Shown here: piece after piece, positions 53,740 through 63,375 of the stretch
Layout of the letters: each line of letters opens with the position of its first letter
Numbering within the stretch: the first letter of the stretch is position 1
Assembly: GCF_000564855.1 (NCBI RefSeq)
Contig: NZ_AYXG01000139.1
Location: forward strand, 62,001 to 126,000
DNA length: 64,000 nt
DNA from: Actinokineospora spheciospongiae
GTDB taxonomy: Bacteria; Actinomycetota; Actinomycetes; Mycobacteriales; Pseudonocardiaceae
Direction: 5' to 3'
Notes under the pieces: generated by a model
What the model saw: the letters and a program-made list of their open reading frames with translations, nothing else
The model's database searches: none
Told to the model about the DNA's origin: nothing
Position numbers and translations under genes: made by a program

Positions 53740-55200
53740 ATGCGACGAATTCTCCTTGCCGGGGTGGCGGTCCTCTCCTTCTCGGCCGTTCCGGTGGCCG
53801 CCGCGGAAGCGGGCGGGGTGGTGTGGGGAGCGTGCCCCGGGGCTCCGGTGGTCGACCCCCGGCAGGAATGCGCGACGGTCCGGGTCCCGATGGACTACGG
53901 CGCGCCGGGTGGGGATCGGATCGAGTTGGCTGTCTCGCGGATTCGGACCGCGAAGGCCGGGGCGCGGCGCGGGGTGCTGCTGCTCATCCCGGGCGGACCG
54001 GGCGGTTCGGGGATCAACCGGCCCAGCTCGTACGTCTCGCGGTTGCCGGTCGAGTTGCTCGACCGGTACGACCTCGTCGGGTTCGACCCGAGGGGGGTCG
54101 GGCGGAGCACGCCGGTGTCGTGCAGGCTGGCGGGTGATGACATCGCCCCGGCCCACCTCTACCCCTGGCCCGCGCCCGACGGGGACATCGCGGGCAACGT
54201 CGAGCGGGCCCGGCGGATCGCCGAGACCTGCGGGCGCGACGGCGGGGAGCTGCTGCGCCACATCAGCACCCGGAACGAGGCGCGGGACATCGACCGCATC
54301 CGCCGGGCACTCGGCGAGGAGCGGATCTCCTACTGGGGCGTCTCGTACGGCACCTATGCGGGCGCGGTCTACGCCACGATGTTCCCCGAGCGCACCGACC
54401 GGGTCGTGCTGGACAGCAGCGGTGATCCGAATCCCCGCCGCGTGGCGCGCGGGTGGGCGGCGAACTACGGCGTCGGTGTCGAGGACCGCTTCCCGGACTT
54501 CGCCGCGTGGGCTGCGGCTCGGCACACCGAATACGGGTTGGGCGCGGACGCGACCGCTGTGCGGGAGACGTTCCTGCGGCTCGCGGCGGGCCTGGACCGG
54601 CAGCCGCTGCCCTGGCCCGGCGCCAACCCGCCGCGGCTGACCGGCAACGTCCTGCGGAGCACGATGCTCCCCGCGCTGTACTCCGACGCCGATTTCCCCC
54701 GGCTCGCCGGGCTGATGCGCGCGGCGATGGCGTCCGGGCCGCTGCCGAGCCTGCCCGCGCCGCCGGAACCCGTTCAGCAGAACACGACGGCCGTCGCCAT
54801 CGGCACCCTGTGCAATGACGTGGAGTGGCCTGATTCGGTTCGCGCCCACCAGCGGGACGTGGACCGGGACCGCCTGGCGCACCCACTCACGGCGGGGATG
54901 CCGGTGAACATCTTCCCCTGCGCGTTCTGGCCCCACCCGCCTGCCGAGCGGACGACTCGGATCACCCCGCGCGGCCCGTCGAACGTGCTGCTCGTGAACA
55001 ACCTGCGCGACCCCTCGACACCGCACAGCGGCGCCTTGCGGATGCGGCGCGCGTTCGGCGACCGGGCCCGCATGGTCAGCGTCGACTCCGGCGGCCACGG
55101 CGCCTACCTGGCCAACGGCAACGCCTGCGGGGACCGGACCGTGACCGCCTTCCTCGTCGACGGCACGCGCCCGGCGCACGACGTCCTCTGCGGGACGTGA
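53740..55200 (+). CDS. Secreted alpha/beta hydrolase, tripeptidyl-aminopeptidase (TAP) type
   Basis: About 486 residues with a signal peptide (RRILLAGVAVLSFSAVPVAAAEA). Oxyanion-hole loop IPGGPGGSG, FDPRGVGRS, nucleophile elbow YWGVSYGTYAGAVYA, Asp in NNLRDPSTP and His in DSGGHGAYL are the layout of streptomycete TAP/SlpD-E peptidases. The conserved cysteines (CPGAPV...ECATV, CNDVEW, CAFWP) fit. It probably removes tripeptides or hydrolyses esters outside the cell. ATG 53740 is favoured over 53704 because the signal peptide starts there. Confidence 0.9.
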   Translation: MRRILLAGVAVLSFSAVPVAAAEAGGVVWGACPGAPVVDPRQECATVRVPMDYGAPGGDRIELAVSRIRTAKAGARRGVLLLIPGGPGGSGINRPSSYVSRLPVELLDRYDLVGFDPRGVGRSTPVSCRLAGDDIAPAHLYPWPAPDGDIAGNVERARRIAETCGRDGGELLRHISTRNEARDIDRIRRALGEERISYWGVSYGTYAGAVYATMFPERTDRVVLDSSGDPNPRRVARGWAANYGVGVEDRFPDFAAWAAARHTEYGLGADATAVRETFLRLAAGLDRQPLPWPGANPPRLTGNVLRSTMLPALYSDADFPRLAGLMRAAMASGPLPSLPAPPEPVQQNTTAVAIGTLCNDVEWPDSVRAHQRDVDRDRLAHPLTAGMPVNIFPCAFWPHPPAERTTRITPRGPSNVLLVNNLRDPSTPHSGALRMRRAFGDRARMVSVDSGGHGAYLANGNACGDRTVTAFLVDGTRPAHDVLCGT

Positions 55201-55487
55201 CAGCGCAATCCCGGTCCGCGGAATTGGAGAAAGGCGGCGCGCTTTTCGGACAAGGGGCCGGTTCCTGCGGCGGGTGACAGGTTTCGGGGCGGCATTTGTC
55301 AGGGCGTGGTGGACGCCGAGTCCAGGGGTTCGTGCTCTGTTCCTGACAAAGCTGGTGAATCGGTTTCTGGTGTTCGGGGAATTATGATCGCAATTCCCCC
55401 GTTCCGCACATTGTGCATTGCGTTCAGGCGTTCGACCCGAGATGGTGGCGGGGAGTCCATCCGGCGGGACACCAGAGGAGCAGTCGC

Positions 55488-56171
55488 GTGCGAGAACACC
55501 GTCTCGTCCTGGTGGGGATGGGGGCTGACGCCGCGAACCGGGAGACCGATCTGCGAATCCTGGCCGAGGAGGTGGGGGCCAGGGTGGCCTACCTGCAGCT
55601 CGGCGCGCCGACCCTGCACGACGTGCTCGACGACCTCGCGGCGACCGAGCCCGGTTCGCTCGTGCGCCTGGTGGCCGTCCCCACGGCGGGGACCGTCTCG
55701 CCCGCGCGGTCGTGGTTGCGGCGGGTCGCGGGGGACTGGGTGCGGAGGTTCCCCGGGGTGCTGGCCATCACGGTCGCGGACCGGGCGGTGACCGGGGAGG
55801 AGGCGGGTCTGTCCTCACCCGCCTGGGACACCGCGCCGGGGCACGGCCGCCACGTCCTGGTCTGCCACGGACCGCGGTGCAGCGCGCGGGGGGCCGCCGA
55901 GACCGCCGAGGCGCTCGCCCGCGCCCTGCGCGAGCGCGGGGTCGGTGTGGACGGGGTGCTGCTCACCCACACCGGCTGCCTCTACCCCTGCAACCACGGG
56001 CCCGTGGTCGCGGTGGCCTCCGACGACCAGTGGTGGGGGCCGGTCACCGCGCAGGGCGCGCGCGACCTCGTTGCCGCCTGGGCCGCCGATCCGCGCAGCG
56101 GCGCCCGCAGGCCCGTCAGCAGGCCGGGCGCGCTCGCGGAGGCGCTGCCGCCGCCGCACGGGCAGGGCTGA
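55488..56171 (+). CDS. (2Fe-2S) thioredoxin-like ferredoxin-domain protein
   Basis: A 227-residue protein. The N-terminal half has a chelatase/CbiX-like appearance (RLVLVGMGADAANRETDLRILAEEVGARVAYLQLGAPTLHDVLDDL). The C-terminal half is a thioredoxin-fold [2Fe-2S] ferredoxin: HVLVCHGPRCSARG with two Cys and THTGCLYPCNHGPVVAV with two more. Such fusions are found with cobalamin loci, and here it lies just upstream of a cobalamin riboswitch and importer. It might handle cobalt or reduce corrinoids; this is inference. AGGAG 8 nt ahead of the GTG at 55488. Confidence 0.8.
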   Translation: MREHRLVLVGMGADAANRETDLRILAEEVGARVAYLQLGAPTLHDVLDDLAATEPGSLVRLVAVPTAGTVSPARSWLRRVAGDWVRRFPGVLAITVADRAVTGEEAGLSSPAWDTAPGHGRHVLVCHGPRCSARGAAETAEALARALRERGVGVDGVLLTHTGCLYPCNHGPVVAVASDDQWWGPVTAQGARDLVAAWAADPRSGARRPVSRPGALAEALPPPHGQG

Positions 56172-56194
56172 ACCCGACCGCGGGCAACAGCCAC

Positions 56195-56233
56195 GGCCAC
56201 GTCACACGGCCACGTCACACGGCCACGTCACAC
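56195..56233. repeat. Three tandem copies of a 13-bp repeat
   Basis: GGCCACGTCACAC is repeated three times without spacers (56195, 56208, 56221) just upstream of the riboswitch. It could bind a regulator or be slipped-strand variation. Confidence 0.75.
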
Positions 56234-56254
56234 GGCTCTGTCCCCGGCGGCCGG

Positions 56255-56430
56255 GACCGTGTTAGGTTCTGCCCGAGCCAGTCGTGCCCGCAAGGCCAGG
56301 GAACCCGGTGCGAATCCGGGACTGTCGCGCAGCGGTGAGGGTGACCGGCGGAACACGTGCCACTGGGCCCCGGTGCCCGGGAAGGCGTTCCGGCGGGCTG
56401 AACCCGAGTCCGAAGACCTGCTGGCTCGGT
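56255..56430 (+). ncRNA. Cobalamin riboswitch
   Basis: The leader has the B12-element landmarks in order: a start with GTGTTAGGTTCTGCCC, GGGAACCCGGTGCGAATCCGG, GACTGTCGCGCAGCGGTGAGG, the core GCCACTG (56359-56365), and the closing AGTCCGAAGACCTGCTGG. It should shut down the downstream importer genes when adenosylcobalamin is plentiful, by sequestering the ribosome site or by termination. Confidence 0.93.
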
Positions 56431-56500
56431 CGTCGACCGATCGGGCTTCGCGGATGAGCCCCTGGCGAGAGCGGGTTCGGCGTGCGCGTCGTCGTGTGGC

Positions 56501-57549
56501 GTGTCCGGTAGCGGGACGCGCAGGGTGCCGACCCTGCCCCTGGTGCTGGCGTTGTCGGTCTGCCTGGTCCTGAGCATGGCGGTGTCGCTGACGCTCGGCT
56601 CGGAGTCGCTGCGGCCCGCCGGGGTGTGGCGGGCCGTCGAGGCGGGCCTCACCGGCACCCCGGGCCCCGACCGGGTCTACGACGCCATCGTGTGGGACCT
56701 GCGGGCGCCGCGGGTGGTGCTGGCGGCGGTCGTGGGCGCGGGGCTGGCGGTGGCGGGCGCGGTCGTGCAGACCCTGGTCCGCAACCCGCTGGCCGACCCG
56801 TACCTGCTCGGCGTCTCCGCGGGCGCCGGGGTGGGCGCGACGCTGGTCATCGTCGCGGGGGCGTTCGGCGGGCTGGGGGTCTGGGGGCTGTCGGCCGGGG
56901 CGCTGGCCGGGGCGGTGGTGGCCGCGCTGCTGGTGTTCGGGGTGGCGCTGGCCCAGGGCGGGTTGACCCCGTTGCGGCTCGTCCTCACCGGCGTGGTGCT
57001 CTCCGCGGCGTTCTCGTCGGTGTCGAGCTTCCTGGTGTTCGTCGGGGACGAACCGGAGGCGACGCAGGCTGTCCTGCACTGGCTGCTGGGCAGCCTGTCC
57101 GGGGCCACCTGGGACAACACCGGCCCCGCGCTGGTCGCCGTCGCCGTGGCCACCGCGGCGCTGGTGGGCGTGCACTCGTGGCTCGACGCCCTCGCCTCCG
57201 GCCCGGACGTGGCCGCCGCGCTGGGCGTGCCGGTGCGCGGGGTGCGGATCGGGCTGTTCCTGCTGTCCTCCGTCCTGGTCGGGGTGCTCGTGGCGGTGTC
57301 GGGCGGCGTCGGGTTCGTCGGCCTGGTGGTGCCGCACCTGGCCAGGGTCGCGGTCGGCGCGCGGCACGCCGCGGTGCTGCCGGTCGCCGCCGTCGGCGGC
57401 GCGCTGTTCCTGGTGTGGGTCGACGTCGTGGCCCGCGTGCTGGTGCGACCGCAGGAGATGCCGCTGAGCGTGGTGACCGGGCTCATCGGCGCGCCGGTCT
57501 TCCTGGTCCTGATGGGACGCAGGCACTACAGCTTCTCCGGGGGCGGCCG

Positions 57550-57553
<4 letters not shown>
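56501..57553 (+). CDS. Cobalamin ABC importer permease (BtuC/FecCD family)
   Basis: A 350-residue FecCD/BtuC permease with about ten helices. Family blocks: LRAPRVVLAAVVGAGLAVAGAVVQTLVRNPLADPYLLGVSAGAGVGA and GGVGFVGLVVPHLARVAVGARHA. Riboswitch control marks it as the corrinoid importer. GTG start; the downstream ATPase start overlaps its stop (GTGA). Confidence 0.92.
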
Positions 57554-58349
<796 letters not shown>

Positions 58350-58353
<4 letters not shown>

Positions 58354-59384
58354 GAACGAACCGACCACGCCCGCGCGCCCTGCTCTGCGCCGCGCTCCTG
58401 ACCGCGGTCCCCGCCCTCGCGGGGTGCGGCGGCGGGGAACAGCCCGCCGCGGCGAACCGGGTCACGGTGGACAACTGCGGCGAGCAGGTCCCGTTCCCGA
58501 GCCCGGCGCAGCGGTTGTTCGTCAACCAGGGCAACCGCGTCGCCACGGTCCTCGCCCTCGGTGCCGCGGACCAGGTGGCCGCGGTGAGCAGCCTGGGCGA
58601 CGACCGCGCCGTGCTCGGGGCCGCCTACGGCACGGAGGTGGTCGACGGGCTGAACCTCACCACGGACGGGCAGCCGTCGCTGGAGAACGTCGTGGCCCAG
58701 CGCGCCGACGTGGTGGTCTCCTGGTTCAGCGACGGCGCCGACGTGACACCGGACCGGTTGGCGGCGCGGTCGATCGCGGCCTACCAGTCGACCGAGGGCT
58801 GCAAGCGGGGTTCCGGTGACGCGCGCGGCACCGTCGAACCCTGGGCCGCCCTCAACACCGACCTGCGCAACCTCGGGCGGATCACCGGGCGCGACCGGGA
58901 GGCGGAGGCCGCGGTGGCCGACATCGGGGCCCGCCGCGACGCGCTCGCCGCCGCCCCCGCGGCGCCGGACCGGCCGACGGTCTTCCTGTTCGACCGCGGC
59001 ACCACCGACGTCTACTCCAGCGGGGCCTTCGGCGCCCCGCAGGCGATCATCGAGGCCGCGGGGGCGCGCAACGCCCTCGGTGACCTCCAGGAGTCCTGGA
59101 CCTCGGTGTCGTGGGAGCGCATCGTCGCCGCGGACCCGGACTTCATCGCCTTCGTCGACTACAAGCGGCAGTCCTACCAGGACAAGGTCGACGTCCTGCG
59201 GACGAACCCCGCCACCAGGGACCTGCCCGCCGTCGTCGAGGGCCGGTTCCTCAACCTGCCGTTCGCGATGTGGACGAGCAGCCCGCTGAACATCGACGCC
59301 GCCGAGCACCTGCGCGCCGGGTTGGAGTCCCGGGGCCTGCTGCCGCGCAGCGGGGTCGAGCCGCGCCTGACCCTCCCCGGCTGA
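58350..59384 (+). CDS. Cobalamin/corrinoid-binding lipoprotein (BtuF-like)
   Basis: A 344-residue periplasmic-binding-type lipoprotein with lipobox ALAGC near residue 25 and the VTVDNCGEQVPFPSPAQRLF opening of class III binding proteins. It has two lobes joined by a long helix (DREAEAAVADIGARRDALAA). It delivers the ligand to the permease. It ends at a bidirectional terminator. Confidence 0.9.
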
Positions 59385-59390
59385 CCGGTG

Positions 59391-59427
59391 CCCCGGCGGC
59401 GGGCCGAGCGGGGCCGCGCCGCCGGGG
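59391..59427. terminator. Bidirectional terminator
   Basis: CCCCGGCGGCG (59391-59401) and CGCCGCCGGGG (59417-59427) form an 11-bp stem between the convergent binding-protein and methyltransferase genes. Confidence 0.75.
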
Positions 59428-59432
59428 TCGGG

Positions 59433-60206
59433 TCAGCGCAGCCCGACGACGATCCGCTCCTGCAGGTCCTGCCAGACCACGCCCGCCTCGGCGAACCCGG
59501 CGTCGAGCAGCGCGGCCTCGGTGAACCGGTGCGAGGCACCCGTCCAGTCGCGCGAGCCCTCCGGCCACAGCGTCTCGCGCAGGGCGAGGGCGTCGGCCAG
59601 CCCTGGCTCGGCCCGCACGGCCTCCCACCACTGCTCCCAGGACTCGGCGCCGCCCTCGAACGCCTTCGTGCGCCGTCGCAGCGCGAGGGCGTCGCACGCC
59701 GAGCGCAGCCTGCTCCCCTGGTCGTGCGGGAGGTAGTCGGCGTTGAGCAGGACACCGTCCGGCCGCAGGAGCCGGAAGGCGCGGCGGTAGGTCGCGGCGA
59801 GGACCGAGGGTTCGAGCCAGTGCAGCGCCGTGCTGGAGAGCACCGCGTCGAACGAACCGTCCTCGCCGAGGCCGTCGGCCCACCCCGGGTCGCGCAGGTC
59901 GGCCCGCACCCAGCGCAGCCTGCCGTCGAAGTCGCCGAGGGCGCCCTCGCCGATGGCCAGGAGCACCGGGTCGACGTCGACCGCCACCGCCCGCGCCGAG
60001 GGCAGCCGCTCCAGCAGCCTGCCGCTGATCGCGCCGGGGCCGCAGGCCAGGTCGAGCACCACCAGGTCCTCGGCGGGCCGCAGGTGGGTCAGCACCTCGA
60101 ACAGGACCTCGTACACGCGGTCGCGGTCGGCGATGTAAGCGGTCTGCTGGACGTCCCACCGGCGGTACAGGTCCGGCCTGGGGTCGATCGGGTCGAGCGT
60201 GGTCAC
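59433..60206 (-). CDS. Class I SAM-dependent methyltransferase
   Basis: A 257-residue protein: SAM motif I VVLDLACGPGAISGRLLERL (near 48), motif II acidic loop AVAVDVDP, SFDAVLSSTALHWLEPSVLAATYRRAFRLLRPDGVLLNAD for motifs III-IV, which is the trans-aconitate/UbiE-like pattern. The C-terminal part is helical. Substrate unknown. It is 44 bp downstream of the importer ATPase gene on the same strand and could be the last gene of that operon. Confidence 0.88.
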   Translation of the reverse strand: MTTLDPIDPRPDLYRRWDVQQTAYIADRDRVYEVLFEVLTHLRPAEDLVVLDLACGPGAISGRLLERLPSARAVAVDVDPVLLAIGEGALGDFDGRLRWVRADLRDPGWADGLGEDGSFDAVLSSTALHWLEPSVLAATYRRAFRLLRPDGVLLNADYLPHDQGSRLRSACDALALRRRTKAFEGGAESWEQWWEAVRAEPGLADALALRETLWPEGSRDWTGASHRFTEAALLDAGFAEAGVVWQDLQERIVVGLR

Positions 60207-60249
60207 GGGCTTCCTTCCGGGTGAGTGCGCCGGGGCGCGCGGGCCGACC

Positions 60250-61098
60250 TCATTCTTGTCCCTTGCCCGCCGCGGCCGGTTCCGCCGGGGACACCGCGCC
60301 CGCCAGCCGGGAGAAGGCGAGGTGGACCTGACCGGTGTCCGGGTCGGACCAGCGGTGCGACCGGACGCCGAAGACCTCGGCGACCAGGTCGGTGGTCAGC
60401 ACCTCGGCCGGCGGTCCGCCCGCGACGACGCGCCCGCGGTGCAGGACGTAGACCCGGTCGCAGTGCCCGACCGCCAGCGCGAGGTCGTGCATGACCGTCA
60501 GCGAGGCCACCCCGAGGCCGCGGACCAGGTCGAGCAGTTCCAACTGGAACCGGATGTCGAGGTGGTTGGTCGGCTCGTCGAGGACCAGCAGGCGCGGCTG
60601 CTGGGCCAGGGCCCTGGCCAGCAGGACCCGTTGCTTCTCGCCGCCGGAGAGGGTGTCGTAGTCGCGTCCGGCCAGCGCCGAGACCCCGGTCTTGGCCATG
60701 GCCTGCGCGCAGACGCGCCGGTCGTCGTCGGTGTCGCGGTCCACGGGCCCCTTGTGCGGGTTGCGGCCCATGGCGATGACGTCGGCGACCTTGAGGACGA
60801 AGTCGCTGCCGCTCTCCTGCACCACGACCGCGGTCCGCTGCGCGGACTGGCGCGCGCTCAGCGACCACACGTCCGCGCCGTCGACCCGCACCACACCCGA
60901 TTCCGGTCGCAGCGCCCGGTAGACCGCCCGCAGCAGCGTGGACTTCCCGCTGCCGTTCGGGCCGACGACGGCGACCATCTCCGCGGGCCCGACCGTGAAG
61001 TCCACATCGGACACGATCGGCGTTCCGCCGAGCGAGACCGACACGCCCTCGGCGGTGACCCGCGGCGCCACCGCGCTCCCGTTCTCGTTGTGCCTCAC
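60250..61098 (-). CDS. Siderophore/metal ABC importer ATPase
   Basis: A 282-residue FepC/FecE-like ATPase: Walker A GPNGSGKSTLLRAVYRALRPESGVVRVDG, signature LSGGEKQRVLLARAL, Walker B LVLDEPTNHLD and H-loop VMHDLALA. GTG start overlapping the permease stop (GTGA). Confidence 0.93.
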   Translation of the reverse strand: MRHNENGSAVAPRVTAEGVSVSLGGTPIVSDVDFTVGPAEMVAVVGPNGSGKSTLLRAVYRALRPESGVVRVDGADVWSLSARQSAQRTAVVVQESGSDFVLKVADVIAMGRNPHKGPVDRDTDDDRRVCAQAMAKTGVSALAGRDYDTLSGGEKQRVLLARALAQQPRLLVLDEPTNHLDIRFQLELLDLVRGLGVASLTVMHDLALAVGHCDRVYVLHRGRVVAGGPPAEVLTTDLVAEVFGVRSHRWSDPDTGQVHLAFSRLAGAVSPAEPAAAGKGQE

Positions 61099-62186
61099 CC
61101 GAATCGCGCCTCCCGTCCCACTTCGCGCTTGCGCAGCAACCAGATGAAGAACGGCACCCCGAACACCGCCGTCACGATGGACAGCGGCAACTCGGTCGCC
61201 TCGAGCACGGTGCGCGCGGCCAGGTCCATCAGGACCAGGAACACCGCGCCGGTGAGCGCGGCCACCGGCAGCAGCCGCCGGTGGTCGGCGCCGACCAGCA
61301 TCCGGCACAGGTGCGGGATGATCAGCCCGACGAACGCGATCGCCCCGCTGACCGCGACCATCACCCCCACCATCAGCGAGGTGACCACCAGCATCCGGAT
61401 GCGGAAGCGGGCGACGTCGAGCCCGAGGGACACCGCCGTCTCCTCCCCGCCGAGCAGCGAGTTCAACGGCCGCGCCTGGGTGAACAGGTACAGCAGCCCG
61501 ACGAGCACGCCCGCGGCGGGGACGCCGACGTCGCTCCAGGCGGTGGACCCGAGGCTGCCGAACAGCCAGGTGAGCACCCCCTGGACGTCGTGCGGGTTCG
61601 CGCGCAGCAGCAGGAGGCCGTAGAGGGCTTGGAACAGGTAGGCCAGCGACACCCCGGCGAGGATCAGCCGGAACGGCGTCACCCGCCCGCCGCGCTGGGC
61701 CAGCGCGTACACCAGCAGGGTCGCGATCAGCGCACCCGCGAACGCCGCGGACGAGATCCCCAGCCCGGCCGCCGCACCGGAGCCCACCACCAGCACCAGC
61801 ACGGCGCCGAAGGAGGCCCCGGAGGAGACCCCGAGCAGGTACGGGTCGGCCAGCGGGTTGCGCACGACCGCCTGCAGGACGACGCCGACCGCGGCCAGAC
61901 CCGCCCCCACCACCGCGCCGAGCAGCGCCCTGGGCAGCCGGAACTGCCACACGATCTGGGCGAACACCGGGTCGGACGGCTTGGCGAACCACTCCGAGGA
62001 GATGTTGTGCAGCACCACCTGCACGGTTTCGCGCAGCGGAACGCTGACCGGCCCCAACGAGGTCGCGAGGGCGATCCCGACCAGCAGCGCGGCACCCAGG
62101 CCGAGCAGCAGCACCGCCTGCCCGGCCCGGCGCCGCGGCGGCGGGCCGCCTGCGGACCGCCGGTCGGTGTCCGGTGCCGCCGTCAC
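61095..62186 (-). CDS. Siderophore/metal ABC importer permease (FecCD)
   Basis: A 363-residue membrane protein with the FecCD blocks FRLPRALLGAVVGAGLAAVGVVLQAVVRNPLADPYLLGVSSGASFGA and AIAFVGLIIPHLCRMLVGADHR. Single permease, so it forms a homodimer. GTG start overlapping the binding-protein stop. Confidence 0.93.
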   Translation of the reverse strand: MTAAPDTDRRSAGGPPPRRRAGQAVLLLGLGAALLVGIALATSLGPVSVPLRETVQVVLHNISSEWFAKPSDPVFAQIVWQFRLPRALLGAVVGAGLAAVGVVLQAVVRNPLADPYLLGVSSGASFGAVLVLVVGSGAAAGLGISSAAFAGALIATLLVYALAQRGGRVTPFRLILAGVSLAYLFQALYGLLLLRANPHDVQGVLTWLFGSLGSTAWSDVGVPAAGVLVGLLYLFTQARPLNSLLGGEETAVSLGLDVARFRIRMLVVTSLMVGVMVAVSGAIAFVGLIIPHLCRMLVGADHRRLLPVAALTGAVFLVLMDLAARTVLEATELPLSIVTAVFGVPFFIWLLRKREVGREARFG

Positions 62187-63274
62187 CGCGAGCCCCGCGT
62201 CGTGGTCGGCGGGGTGGCGGGCTTGTCGGCGAACGCGTCCGGGTGCAGGGTCCTGGCCAGGTCCTCGACGACGTCGACCCACCGCCAGCCGGGGGTGTTG
62301 GCCGTGTCGTAGGTCAGGGTGTGGCGCTTGTCCTTGCTGGCGCGCATCTCCGGGAATAGGCGGTGGAGGTAATCGGTTTTGGCCTGGGCGTCCTTGTCGC
62401 TGTTGGCGCTGGCCCCGATGAGGAACACGGCCGGGTCGGTGGCCGCGACCTGCTCCTGGGAGACCCTGAGGAAGCCGCGGCGGCCGCCACCGACGTCGCC
62501 GAAGACGTTCTTGCCGCCCGCGAGGCCGATCACCTCGTTGACGAAGGCGTCGCGGCTGCCCGTGGTGATCGGGCCCTCGCCGCCGTAGTAGTAGAAGACC
62601 GGGACCGGCTCGCGGCCCGCGACCCGCTTCTGCACGTCGGCGACGCGCGCCTTCATCTCCTCGATCAGCGCGGTGGCCCGGTCCTCGACGTCGAAGATGA
62701 CCCCGAGGTCGGCGATGGCGCGGTAGGTGAAAGAGGTCTGCACCGGGTTGTCGTCGGGGCAGACCAGGGCGTAGACCTGCGCGCCGATGGACCCGAGTTC
62801 GTCGACGGTGGCCAGGCCGGGCGCGAGCTGGTCGGGTCCGCCGTACTCGGAGTTGACGTAGGCGAAGAGCATGTCGGGGCGCAGCCCGAACATCTCCTCC
62901 TTGCCGACCGGGACGTAGGCGTCCGGCGACTTGTCCGCCACCCGCTCGAAGTCGGCCGCCTGCTCGGGAAGCGGGGTGTCCATCGGCTTGATCTGGGCGA
63001 TCGCCCGGTCCCCGAGCCCCAGGCCGAAGAACAGCTCGGCCGCCGACTGGAATCCCAGGTAGACGCGCGACGGCGCCTTGTCGAAGGTGACCTTGCGGCC
63101 GCAGTTGTCCACGGTCACCGGGTAGTGGCCGGACGGGTCCTGGGCGCCGCCCGCCGCCTGCTCCGCCTCACCGCCCGCGCAGCCCGCGGCCAGCAGGGAC
63201 GCGGCGAACAGCGTGGCCACCGCGCAGCGGAACCGGTGGCGCTTCTCGGGCACTGCCTTGCGATTGCCGACCAT
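62183..63274 (-). CDS. Siderophore/metal-binding lipoprotein
   Basis: About 363 residues with lipobox LLAAGC. The binding-protein fold opens with VTVDNCGRKVTFDKAPSRVYLGFQSAAELFFGLGLGDRAIAQI; GGEGPITTGSRDAFVNEVIGLAGGKNVF is the second-lobe start. It shares the VDNCG opening with the BtuF-like protein at 58350, so the two systems are paralogous. Ligand not readable: ferric siderophore or another metal chelate. ATG 63274 is chosen for GGTGGAG 6 nt upstream; ATG 63289 is possible. Confidence 0.88.
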   Translation of the reverse strand: MVGNRKAVPEKRHRFRCAVATLFAASLLAAGCAGGEAEQAAGGAQDPSGHYPVTVDNCGRKVTFDKAPSRVYLGFQSAAELFFGLGLGDRAIAQIKPMDTPLPEQAADFERVADKSPDAYVPVGKEEMFGLRPDMLFAYVNSEYGGPDQLAPGLATVDELGSIGAQVYALVCPDDNPVQTSFTYRAIADLGVIFDVEDRATALIEEMKARVADVQKRVAGREPVPVFYYYGGEGPITTGSRDAFVNEVIGLAGGKNVFGDVGGGRRGFLRVSQEQVAATDPAVFLIGASANSDKDAQAKTDYLHRLFPEMRASKDKRHTLTYDTANTPGWRWVDVVEDLARTLHPDAFADKPATPPTTTRGSR

Positions 63275-63314
63275 CGACGACTCCACCATGTCCCTTGTTG
63301 TACCGCATCATTAG

Positions 63315-63335
63315 TGAAAATGGGAACTATTTGCA
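63315..63335. promoter_or_regulatory. Imperfect dyad in the importer promoter
   Basis: TGAAAATGGG-A-ACTATTTGCA pairs 7 of 10 positions across its centre and lies in an A/T-rich patch 40 bp ahead of the binding-protein gene. It is a candidate site for a metal-sensing repressor (Fur/Zur-like half TGAAAATG). It is not a convincing IdeR/DmdR box. Confidence 0.35.
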
Positions 63336-63375
63336 TTACCTCATGGATCGGGTGGTCCACTTTGCGCGCCCCCGT

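Noticed and set aside
56195-56233. Possible CRISPR array
   Set aside because: The three 13-bp copies are contiguous with no spacers, and no cas genes are nearby.
63315-63335. IdeR/DmdR iron box
   Set aside because: The TTAGGTTAGGCTAACCTAA pattern is absent; only an imperfect A/T-rich dyad is present.
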